7,023 nucleotides of DNA from Candidatus Cloacimonadota bacterium (GCA_030596265.1 JAUVKM010000107.1:1-7023), one strand, 5' to 3'; positions 1 to 6,611 are shown, counted from the stretch's first letter. The notes: generated by a model not told the origin, from the letters alone. A program made the numbers and translations.

Positions 1-1681
1 TGATTTTTAAAAGAACATAATCTACCGGATCTCCGGTTATGGGATTGTAAGTATAACCCTCAATACCACCAAAAGATGGTGAATTATACTCATAAGGTCC
101 GATATCGATAATTGCAGTTCCGTTATTATCTCCATCCCAGATTCTGTGTTTGTAATCCATATCGAAAGGATAATAGTAACCCAGAGTATCAAATCCGGCA
201 TCTATTGCCAGGCTGCCTTCAATTAGATGAAAATCACCGTTTTGGATATTCTCGAAAAGCTGCTGTACTTGAGTAGGATCCACCCAGATATTGCCGCCGC
301 CGTCGATACATTCCGGTGGTAGTTCAAAATCTAAAATGCAGTTGCGAAATATGGGATTACCATATAAATAATTACTGAATAATTCATTATTATATAAAAA
401 TACTATGTTTTCGATAATGTGATTATCAGTTACAGAGGAGAAGATGTATTCATTTTGAATGAATATATTATTACTAAATAAATCATTTCCGCAACCGGAT
501 AAACCTATTATGCTATTCGTAATAATATTATCTGAAATGACACTTATATTGCCAGAAAGAGCATTATTATTTGCTTCATTAATATTGTTTCTCATAAAAA
601 TGCTATTTCCATCACATCCTGTAATATTTGCTTTACATCCCTCAAAATAATTATCTGAAACTTCCACATAAGCATCATAAATATAAATACCATCTCCATT
701 GGTAGCAAAATAATTGTTTTTTATATAGATTGAATCTTCTTCAGAAAATAATGAAAATATACCCTTATCACAACTGCCAAATTCATTATTATAAATGTAA
801 TTACAATTATGAGGATGAGATAAATGCATTCCATCACGATCGTAGGGTACAGAATTAATTGCATTATCTATAAAATATACTGATTTATTTGATAAATAAA
901 GTGAACTACCATTATTAAATAGATTACCTGCTATTAATGGAATTCCCGTATCTATATTGGATACATAACGTATTCGGAAAAAGAAGGATCCTGATACATT
1001 TTGAATAGTGGGATGCGGAAATTCAACATAATCAAAGTAACTATTTATTACCGATATTTCGATTATATTACGTTCAATGCTGACAGCTGTGTCGTTATCA
1101 ATAAATGAACAATGATCTATTAATGCTTTACCATTCCATACTGCAACAGCAGCCCGAACTTGTTCAAATAATGAAAAACCAGTAACGGCGGCATACTCAA
1201 AAACACAATGTTTAAAAAAACTTGTTTCAGCTCCATCTGGCAGATAAATAGTACCCCAATGGTAATATTGTTCATCCTGCATTCGCGTAAAAATGATGCT
1301 GTCTTGTTCAGTACCCTCTGCAATAATTTTACCTTCACAGCGAATAAACTTAGCTTCCGGTTCTTCTCCACCACTGAAATAAAATCCATCATCTCCTAAA
1401 TCATCGTAAAAATCAGAATTGAATTTAACTATTGTACCTGGAAGAATTATTAAAGTAACATCTGCATCTACATAGAGACCGGAAGTTACTATATATGGGT
1501 TGCTCTCCGGTGACCATGTTGTGTCTTCGGTGAGGTGACCACCTACTTCAATTGCATATGCAATTGAAGAATTAGAAATTAGGAATCCGGCTACGCAAAG
1601 AAAAACAAGGAGAATATTGCTACGGCGTGACCAGGGTGTGAAATTTGAAATGAAAAGAATAAAGATTAATCTTATCTTCAT
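1..1681 (-). CDS. Secreted right-handed beta-helix protein with start of a carboxypeptidase-regulatory-like domain (3' end off window)
   Basis: The frame is open from an ATG at 1681-1679 to the left edge, giving 560 codons without a stop, so the C-terminus is missing. The start has a GAGGA ribosome site (1690-1686) and no in-frame alternative ATG/GTG/TTG nearby. Residues 1-43 form an unusual leader: a first hydrophobic stretch, then T-P-W-S-R-R-S-N, then a second stretch ending S-I-A-Y-A, a good signal-peptidase I site. After that come the usual beta-helix opening (hydrophobic strand then I-L-P-G-T-I-V-K-F), G-K-I-I-A-E-G-T-E and I-I-F-T, and many short strands rich in Asn ladders (N-N-Y-F, N-I-I-T-N, N-N-I-F). 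At about 493-535 lies a cap of the I-D-A-G ... R-I-W-D-G-D ... I-D-I-G-P-Y-E-Y type. From about 538, G-G-I-E-G-Y-T-Y-N-P-I-T-G-D-P-V matches the beginning of a carboxypeptidase-regulatory-like (CarboxypepD_reg) domain. A T9SS tail beyond the window is expected but not seen. Substrate or ligand is unknown; the fold is shared by polysaccharide lyases, adhesins and many uncharacterised surface proteins, and no catalytic site could be assigned. Confidence 0.88.
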   Translation of the reverse strand, partial: MKIRLIFILFISNFTPWSRRSNILLVFLCVAGFLISNSSIAYAIEVGGHLTEDTTWSPESNPYIVTSGLYVDADVTLIILPGTIVKFNSDFYDDLGDDGFYFSGGEEPEAKFIRCEGKIIAEGTEQDSIIFTRMQDEQYYHWGTIYLPDGAETSFFKHCVFEYAAVTGFSLFEQVRAAVAVWNGKALIDHCSFIDNDTAVSIERNIIEISVINSYFDYVEFPHPTIQNVSGSFFFRIRYVSNIDTGIPLIAGNLFNNGSSLYLSNKSVYFIDNAINSVPYDRDGMHLSHPHNCNYIYNNEFGSCDKGIFSLFSEEDSIYIKNNYFATNGDGIYIYDAYVEVSDNYFEGCKANITGCDGNSIFMRNNINEANNNALSGNISVISDNIITNSIIGLSGCGNDLFSNNIFIQNEYIFSSVTDNHIIENIVFLYNNELFSNYLYGNPIFRNCILDFELPPECIDGGGNIWVDPTQVQQLFENIQNGDFHLIEGSLAIDAGFDTLGYYYPFDMDYKHRIWDGDNNGTAIIDIGPYEYNSPSFGGIEGYTYNPITGDPVDYVLLKI

Positions 1682-1685
1682 AGAA

Positions 1686-1690
1686 TCCTC
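1686..1690 (-). promoter_or_regulatory. Ribosome binding site GAGGA
   Basis: On the minus strand GAGGA lies 4 bases upstream of the ATG at 1681. The spacing is short but acceptable. It supports keeping the full 43-residue leader, since no later in-frame start codon exists before the second hydrophobic stretch. Confidence 0.6.
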
Positions 1691-1700
1691 ATAAAATTTT

Positions 1701-1740
1701 TTATACTGTCAAATCTCTATATCCGAAATTATACGGTCAA
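1701..1740 (-). repeat. Pair of near-identical 12-mers upstream of the partial beta-helix gene
   Basis: On the plus strand ttatactgtcaa (1701-1712) and ttatacggtcaa (1729-1740) agree at 11 of 12 positions and start 28 bp apart. Read on the minus strand each is TTGAC(A/C)GTATAA, so a -35-like TTGAC sits directly against a TATAA. Their placement just upstream of the ATG at 1681 suggests an operator or a duplicated promoter element. No standard 16-18 bp sigma-70 spacing could be made from them, so no promoter is called. Confidence 0.35.
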
Positions 1741-1754
1741 GCCAAAATAGATGC

Positions 1755-1806
1755 AGATTGAGAATACTGGTCTCCAAGCCGGAACTTGAAGACCAGATAT
1801 CAATCT
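1755..1806. repeat. Long imperfect inverted repeat (hairpin A)
   Basis: Nested arms face each other: agattga (1755-1761) with tcaatct (1800-1806), ctggtct (1767-1773) with agaccag (1790-1796), and caag (1775-1778) with cttg (1785-1788) around the loop ccggaa. One mismatched pair (1774/1789) separates the two inner stems, and an asymmetric internal loop separates the outer stem. No T-run follows on either strand, so it does not look like a standard intrinsic terminator. It may be part of a REP-like interspersed repeat. Confidence 0.5.
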
Positions 1807-1810
1807 CAAC

Positions 1811-1836
1811 CTCTGAATGTGCGAAGCTCTTCAGAG
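1811..1836. repeat. Short inverted repeat (hairpin B)
   Basis: ctctga (1811-1816) pairs with tcagag (1831-1836) across a 14-base loop. The same stretch overlaps a degenerate direct repeat, gaatgtgcgaagctcttca (1815-1833) against gagtgtcgaactttcaaa (1834-1851). This suggests the region grew by duplication. Stability is modest. Confidence 0.35.
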
Positions 1837-1847
1837 TGTCGAACTTT

Positions 1848-1893
1848 CAAACATTCGGATGATCCCGATGAATCGGGAGCAATCCGAAGTTTG
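1848..1893. repeat. Long inverted repeat just after the beta-helix gene stop (hairpin C)
   Basis: The outer arms caaac+ttcggat (1848-1852, 1854-1860) and atccgaa+gtttg (1882-1893) pair over 12 bp with a single bulged A at 1853. A second stem, cccga (1864-1868) with tcggg (1873-1877), closes a four-base loop. It starts 3 bases after the TAA of the upstream gene (1899-1897) in the direction of transcription. It could end or protect that transcript, but the minus strand after it reads AAAGTTCG, with no U-tract, so a Rho-independent terminator is not clear-cut. Confidence 0.55.
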
Positions 1894-1896
1894 GTT

Positions 1897-4140
1897 TTAC
1901 TTAAGAAGCAACATTTTTTTCATTGCTGATGAATTGCCAGTAGAAATTTTGTAGAAATAAATTCCAGATGATACTGATTTGTTGTTAGCATCTTTACCGT
2001 TCCATTCTATGGAATGCTGACCTGCTGAAAGCTGGTCATTAACAAGCTGTTTTACTTTTTGACCCTTAACATTATAGATTGACAATTCTACATCACCATC
2101 TTCCGGTAAGGAGAAGCTGATTGTTGTAGTCGGGTTAAATGGATTTGGATAGTTGGATAATGTAAACTTTGTAATATCTATTTCATTATCAATAAAATTG
2201 ACACCCTGCCATTCAAATGCTCCCATATCAATGGTCGCACCGTAAATTCGTTGATTTCCAGCAAGATCATATTCTGGAAATTCAATACCATCTGGTAAAA
2301 TATTTGTTCCGTTATCTATACAAGGAGATGTAGAAAGATAATTATAAGGATATTCAGCACCTTCACCTTGAAACTCTGGATTTCCACTTAAATTCCCCTC
2401 TAACCAATTTATTGTAGGATCACCGACCGTATATATATCATCAATTCCATTAGTTAATAAGCAATGATCAACTGTTAATTCAGCTTCATCTCCATCCAAA
2501 TAAACAGGTAAACCTTCATTATTATGTACAACTGAATTTACTAAAGTCAACTGACTTTCATCATCAACTCTGATAATACCACTATTACCACCATATATTG
2601 CATTATCCGCAAAAGTACCATTTATTACATAAGCTTCAGCACCAGCAGCAACAAAGAAGCATAATGGTGGAAAAAACAAATCACCAATACCTGCATTGTT
2701 ATTTAAGAGTAAGTTTTTTAAGATTACAGGATTATCATTCGGGAAAAACGTATTATGACGAACAATAGTCAAAGCCCAGCCATAACAATGTTCTGAACCA
2801 CTTAAATATTGATTGTTTCTAATTATTAGATTTTCAGCTTCTAAATTCGTTGTCCAAAAGCTAGCAGTTCTACCGCAAATATTATCCTCAATTGTTATAT
2901 TTTTCATTATAATGCTATCGCCATCAATAAATGAAATTGCATTGGGAGCATCATCAGAAGTTCTGGGTGTTGCATTTTTTATTGTAATATTCTCAAGATC
3001 AACAGTAAATCTATGCCAAATACTATCAATAGTTGTATAGCAAAATCGAAGTGGAGCACGATGATGCGATTTTAACTGCGAATTTTGGAAAGTGAAATTC
3101 TTAATCACTACTTCTCTTTCTCCATCCATGCCTGTCATAATTGGATAGTATTCATCACCATCGATGATTGTGTTTTCTTCACTTTCTCCAATAATGGAAA
3201 CATAACTTTTAAGGTTAATTGGCAGATTTTCACCAGTAGAATTTGTCGAATACAAACCATCTGCTACATAAATTGAACGAGGATTTAGGCTATCAGCTTT
3301 TACCAGAAGGTTGGCATAAGCAATTGTTTTTAGAGGATTATTCGGTGTTAAACCGCTGTTACCATTACTACCGTTTGGATTTACATACAGATCATTTTGA
3401 ATTTGTTCAATTACTGCTTGTTGGCAGGAAAAAGTATAAGATGCTTCATAGCTACCAATAAATTCATAATCAGGATTGTTAACTGTAAATTTATCGAGAA
3501 TAATATCCACATTTGAAGATAACCAGATATCATTTGCTCTACCTCCAGTATTCAAATAGATACTATTAAGATTATCATTGTCAAACGTAATAAATGCCTC
3601 AACACCAATACACAAACCACCACCGATAAGAATTGCATGATTATTTACAATTTTATTATCTGATAAATTTACTGTTGAATAATAAAGTAGACATCCACCT
3701 CCAATATCTGCTGTGTTATTAATAATATTACAGAATAATATATCCATAACTGAATTGCTAATAAATATACCACCTCCCAAAACATAATTATTTTCTGTTC
3801 CGCTACCATTCTGGATTGTAAATCCTCGCAGAGTTCCATTCTCAACGTTATCAGCATAAACGCAGCTTCCGTTTTGGTTACCATCAATTATTGTATTTTC
3901 GATATAGATGGAGTCACCTGTAATCATTTCAAAACTGGTTAAGACGATAGATTTGTTTTCAATTATTATATTTTCAGTGTAAGTTCCCGGATGTACTAAT
4001 ACAGTATCTCCATCCACAGAAACATCTATTCCCGATTGTATCAACTGAAAAGGAGTAGAACCATTAATATCAACTTCAATAATTAAAGAGAATAAACCCG
4101 TGATTATAAATAAAAATAACATTGCAATTATTGATTTCAT
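1897..4140 (-). CDS. Secreted protein with two beta-helix segments (DUF1565-like) and a T9SS type A sorting tail
   Basis: A 747-residue protein. The start ATG has GAGG 8 bases upstream (4152-4149), and the N-terminus is a short K then a hydrophobic core (residues 4-21), a Sec signal peptide; the exact cleavage site is unclear. Residues about 24-235 form a first parallel beta-helix, with G-D-T-V-L-V-H-P-G-T-Y then strands such as G-G-G-I-F-I and N-I-I-N-N. A second unit begins at about 260 with L-Y-V-N-P-N-G-S-N-G-N-S-G ... P-L-K-T-I and I-Y-V-A-D-G-L-Y, the DUF1565 pattern, and runs to about 600. A cap S-P-C-I-D-N-G ... D-M-G-A-F-E lies at 614-653. From 663 come N-Y-P-N-P-F-N-P, W-N-G-K and S-S-G-I-Y-F-Y-K, the T9SS sorting module that directs export across the outer membrane and attachment or release. 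Beta-helix surface proteins often bind or cleave polysaccharide; no active-site residues could be assigned here, so adhesion or structure is equally possible. It lies 68 bp downstream of the amidotransferase gene, with a strong hairpin between them. Confidence 0.92.
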   Translation of the reverse strand: MKSIIAMLFLFIITGLFSLIIEVDINGSTPFQLIQSGIDVSVDGDTVLVHPGTYTENIIIENKSIVLTSFEMITGDSIYIENTIIDGNQNGSCVYADNVENGTLRGFTIQNGSGTENNYVLGGGIFISNSVMDILFCNIINNTADIGGGCLLYYSTVNLSDNKIVNNHAILIGGGLCIGVEAFITFDNDNLNSIYLNTGGRANDIWLSSNVDIILDKFTVNNPDYEFIGSYEASYTFSCQQAVIEQIQNDLYVNPNGSNGNSGLTPNNPLKTIAYANLLVKADSLNPRSIYVADGLYSTNSTGENLPINLKSYVSIIGESEENTIIDGDEYYPIMTGMDGEREVVIKNFTFQNSQLKSHHRAPLRFCYTTIDSIWHRFTVDLENITIKNATPRTSDDAPNAISFIDGDSIIMKNITIEDNICGRTASFWTTNLEAENLIIRNNQYLSGSEHCYGWALTIVRHNTFFPNDNPVILKNLLLNNNAGIGDLFFPPLCFFVAAGAEAYVINGTFADNAIYGGNSGIIRVDDESQLTLVNSVVHNNEGLPVYLDGDEAELTVDHCLLTNGIDDIYTVGDPTINWLEGNLSGNPEFQGEGAEYPYNYLSTSPCIDNGTNILPDGIEFPEYDLAGNQRIYGATIDMGAFEWQGVNFIDNEIDITKFTLSNYPNPFNPTTTISFSLPEDGDVELSIYNVKGQKVKQLVNDQLSAGQHSIEWNGKDANNKSVSSGIYFYKISTGNSSAMKKMLLLK

Positions 4141-4148
4141 TTTGCCAA

Positions 4149-4152
4149 CCTC
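4149..4152 (-). promoter_or_regulatory. Ribosome binding site GAGG
   Basis: GAGG on the minus strand lies 8 bases before the ATG at 4140 and supports that start. It is only 15 bases from the foot of the hairpin at 4168-4200, so the hairpin and translation initiation could influence one another. Confidence 0.55.
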
Positions 4153-4167
4153 GTTAAAACTAAATTA

Positions 4168-4200
4168 GGAGTTGTAACCTGAAAATCAGGTTACAACTCC
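4168..4200 (-). terminator. Perfect 15-bp intergenic hairpin, probable terminator or attenuator
   Basis: ggagttgtaacctga (4168-4182) and tcaggttacaactcc (4186-4200) are exact complements around a three-base loop. On the minus strand it begins 8 bases after the TAA of the amidotransferase gene (4211-4209) and is followed by TAATTTAGTTTT, a U-rich but interrupted tail. This fits a Rho-independent terminator. Only 27 bases remain between it and the next ATG, leaving little room for a promoter of the beta-helix gene. Partial read-through, RNA processing or a promoter overlapping the hairpin are therefore all possible. Confidence 0.65.
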
Positions 4201-4208
4201 ATCAGTGA

Positions 4209-6344
4209 TTATTTGAGCATTATCATTCGCTTAGTAACTACAGAATTCTTGGTGGTTAATTTATAGAAATATATTCCTGAAGAAACTATTTTTTCATTTT
4301 CGCCTTTTCCATTCCATACTACAGAATGTTTACCTGCTGTGAATTCTTCGCTGACGAGTGTCTTAACAAGTTGTCCTTTTGTGTTGTAAATTGTTAATTC
4401 TGCTTTACCTGATTCCGGTATTGAGAATGATATTGTTGTAGTTGGATTGAATGGATTAGGGTAATTATCAAGATTCAGTGCATAATTTTGAGGTTTTTCA
4501 ATATCAATTAACTTACCCATCATTACAATAGCATATTCTGTATCACGAGGAGAGATGAACCCTTTCTGCATTTCTCCGCTTTTTAAATCCATAATCTGAT
4601 AATTGCTAACTTGTTGTAACGATCTTGAGCCGTTGTAAACTTCAAACGTTATTTCACCTCCGTTTGGATCGACAAAGGCTTGCAATTGTACTGGCAATTC
4701 AATTACACCAACTGCACCAATACATTCACCATCTTGAAAAGCCCCAATTTCAAGTATTTCTTCTCGGTTGCCGTTATCAATAATATCAATTGATAGATAA
4801 TCAGCTTTTTCTTCGAAAGCAAATGTTTCTGCTTTTCTTGAATGATGGATATCATCGGGTAAGTAGTGACGGTAATCCCACGTGAAGGAAGATATATTTT
4901 GAAAGAATGATACCATATATCCTTTACCAAATTCAAGATATTTTCCTTCTGCCGACCAACAAGGTATTTCAGGTTCTGGTCGTCCTCTTTCTTGACGACT
5001 AAAATACCAATCCTCTGCTTTTACTGAACGTACATTTGACCATTCCTCACCAAAAGCATCATCAATTCGTTGTGAAGGCATTAAATCATATCCAATCCAG
5101 TAATACTGATAACCTTGAATGTTTTCTAAGATTGGTTCACTGGATTCACGCATCTCTCCAATTGTGTTAAAACAATCATTATAATGGACAGGGTTTGTAT
5201 TTGATGTCATATTAAGCTTGTACAAAGATTTATCATCAAATTGAAAATAGGAAGGAATCCAGGAGCCAGAAAAGGAATTATAAATTGGATTACCAATGCT
5301 TAAACCTTCAACTTCTGTAATTCCACCGTTTGTTTCTAAGTAGTCAAGGATATCAGCACCATTATTGGTTGTAGTTGGAAAAATTGGAAAACCTTCCCAA
5401 TTCCATCCTGCATAAAGTGTTCGATTATGTTGGATTTCGTCATTTTGATCACTACAATTCCTGATCGATACTTTTTGCTTGGTAGGAGATAAATACAATA
5501 ACTCATCATTAACCATAGCAGTAATGAGTGTACCTGGATCATCAGGAAACTTACTCATAACTGCCCAATAATAATCCGGAGCTATCCAAGTGTAATACAG
5601 ATCGTGATCAACCACAGCATCATAACTGTTCTTATAACAATAAAGATCAATACCATCTGTTAGAATGAACGTTCTGTCCTCAGTACCTAATGACCCCATA
5701 CCTTTAATAGCATCAATAAGACCCTCAAAAACATTATAATCATTCAATTCGATGTTAAGCATAATCCACGAAAACAAATATTCAGAATCAATATAGTGAG
5801 GAGGTTGGGCATAATATGTTATTGGATGATTAATGAGCCAAGATGGATCCAAAGCATTTATTAAACCTTCAAAATACGTTGGATTTACACTACCATTATG
5901 CATAAATGCGTAATCTGCATTTGCAGAACTGAAAATGAATGGATGTGGATTGTTTATCCCTGTAACATTTGTTGAGCGTCTTACGTGACCTAAAATTACT
6001 TGAGCATTTGCATCTTCTACTATTCCTTGCTGTGTGTTGTATGTAGCTGAATTATGTGCTTGATCTTCATCTCTGTAAATATAATCAATTAACATATCAC
6101 CTTTTAGATAATAGGCAAGACTCCATCCATGAATATTATAATATGGATGGCCACCACTTGAACCACCTTGTAATTGTAATTCCTCAAGGTAATTATGAAC
6201 ATAATATTCTGAATCTGTGAGATTATAACCCATATGAGCACTCATAGCCATCATTCGGCAATCTGCACTTAACACAACTGAACTTAAACTAATCGTAATT
6301 AACATTAATATTATCAATATTGACTTAATGTTTTTGGAAAACAT
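4209..6344 (-). CDS. Exported class II glutamine amidotransferase (YafJ-like, Ntn-hydrolase fold) with T9SS sorting tail
   Basis: I start this gene at the ATG at 6344 (711 residues) because AAGGAG lies 7 bases before it and the product then opens with a clean signal peptide. An ATG at 6398 would add 18 residues before the basic region and has no comparable ribosome site. Residues 1-27 are K-N-I-K then a hydrophobic core ending V-L-S-A. Cys29 begins C-R-M-M-A-M-S-A, matching the YafJ start C-R-L-L-G-M-R-A. Other matches to class II amidotransferases are H-G-W-S-L-A-Y-Y (72-79), G-H-V-R-R-S-T (119-125), N-P-H-P-F (132-136), H-N-G (149-151), D-S-E (186-188) and I-L-T-D-G (227-231). In this family the N-terminal Cys attacks the glutamine amide and the N-G pair helps form the oxyanion hole. 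The fold ends near 290. Residues about 309-510 (G-W-N-W-E-G-F-P at 313-320) and about 525-605 (beta-rich, containing G-E-C-I-G-A) were not assigned to a family. N-Y-P-N-P-F-N-P at 627 starts the T9SS tail. No synthase or ammonia-acceptor domain is present, so a stand-alone amidohydrolase acting outside the cytoplasm is a reasonable inference; substrate unknown. Confidence 0.85.
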   Translation of the reverse strand: MFSKNIKSILIILMLITISLSSVVLSADCRMMAMSAHMGYNLTDSEYYVHNYLEELQLQGGSSGGHPYYNIHGWSLAYYLKGDMLIDYIYRDEDQAHNSATYNTQQGIVEDANAQVILGHVRRSTNVTGINNPHPFIFSSANADYAFMHNGSVNPTYFEGLINALDPSWLINHPITYYAQPPHYIDSEYLFSWIMLNIELNDYNVFEGLIDAIKGMGSLGTEDRTFILTDGIDLYCYKNSYDAVVDHDLYYTWIAPDYYWAVMSKFPDDPGTLITAMVNDELLYLSPTKQKVSIRNCSDQNDEIQHNRTLYAGWNWEGFPIFPTTTNNGADILDYLETNGGITEVEGLSIGNPIYNSFSGSWIPSYFQFDDKSLYKLNMTSNTNPVHYNDCFNTIGEMRESSEPILENIQGYQYYWIGYDLMPSQRIDDAFGEEWSNVRSVKAEDWYFSRQERGRPEPEIPCWSAEGKYLEFGKGYMVSFFQNISSFTWDYRHYLPDDIHHSRKAETFAFEEKADYLSIDIIDNGNREEILEIGAFQDGECIGAVGVIELPVQLQAFVDPNGGEITFEVYNGSRSLQQVSNYQIMDLKSGEMQKGFISPRDTEYAIVMMGKLIDIEKPQNYALNLDNYPNPFNPTTTISFSIPESGKAELTIYNTKGQLVKTLVSEEFTAGKHSVVWNGKGENEKIVSSGIYFYKLTTKNSVVTKRMIMLK

Positions 6345-6351
6345 AATAAAA

Positions 6352-6357
6352 CTCCTT
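6352..6357 (-). promoter_or_regulatory. Strong ribosome binding site AAGGAG that sets the start of the amidotransferase gene
   Basis: AAGGAG on the minus strand is 7 bases before the ATG at 6344. This is the best Shine-Dalgarno match in the window. It selects 6344 over the upstream in-frame ATG at 6398, which would bury the signal peptide behind 18 extra residues. Confidence 0.75.
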
Positions 6358-6385
6358 TTTAATTTATTTCTTATCGGATAGAGTA

Positions 6386-6393
6386 CAAAATTA
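6386..6393 (-). promoter_or_regulatory. Possible -7 promoter element TAATTTTG (Bacteroidetes-type)
   Basis: The minus strand reads TAATTTTG, fitting the TAnnTTTG -7 box described for Bacteroidetes primary sigma factors. It would place transcription start roughly 35 bases before the ATG at 6344. No good TTTG -33 partner was found upstream. A sigma-70 reading (TTGCAT, 17 bp, GATAAG) in the same stretch is equally weak. The assignment is tentative, and also depends on whether this lineage uses that promoter type. Confidence 0.25.
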
Positions 6394-6588
6394 TGCAAGT
6401 TATTTTTCTAATAAGAAGGATTAACAGTCTATTGTCAGAAAAAATTGACAGAGTTTGATTATTGAAATGAACGTTTTCTTTTCAAATAATAATATTTCTA
6501 CATTATACAACTTGCTTATTTACTGTTATGGATCACACATATTTCGGTCTCCATCTTCGTATCTTTTTGAGTTACATATAACACAGAT

Positions 6589-6611
6589 AGCCACTAAAAA
6601 AATTAGTGGCT
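6589..6611 (-). terminator. Perfect 9-bp hairpin downstream of the response-regulator gene
   Basis: agccactaa (6589-6597) pairs exactly with ttagtggct (6603-6611) around a five-A loop (five U in the minus-strand RNA). It sits 22 bases past the TAA at 6636-6634. Position and stem favour a terminator for the regulator gene, but the minus strand after it reads ATCTGTGTTATATG with no U-run, so termination may be weak or need Rho. The rest of the 6345-6633 gap shows only AT-rich sequence, the tentative promoter and minor weak hairpins. Confidence 0.45.

Noticed and set aside
459..650. Plus-strand short reading frames here and at 1208-1399, 2813-3040, 3085-3276 and 3243-3461
   Set aside because: All are antisense to convincing beta-helix coding sequence and show only low-complexity hydrophobic translations.
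1120..1392. 90-codon minus-strand reading frame
   Set aside because: It lies wholly inside the longer open minus-strand gene 1-1681 in another frame, has no ribosome site of note and no recognisable motif.
1716..1740. Sigma-70 promoter from TTGACC (1740-1735) and TATAGA (1721-1716)
   Set aside because: The spacer is only 13 bp, too short for a normal -35/-10 pair.
3669..3887. Short minus-strand reading frames inside larger genes (also 4703-4936 and 5336-5542)
   Set aside because: They are out-of-frame shadows of the two large secreted-protein genes, which have domain-level support.
6258..6275. Lipoprotein signal (lipobox) around Cys29 of the amidotransferase
   Set aside because: The residue before Cys is Asp and the pattern S-A-D-C does not fit L-(A/S)-(G/A)-C; the Cys is better explained as the catalytic nucleophile.
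6345..6398. Upstream in-frame ATG at 6398 as the start of the amidotransferase gene
   Set aside because: It would put 18 residues before the signal peptide and has no good ribosome site, while the ATG at 6344 has AAGGAG at ideal spacing.
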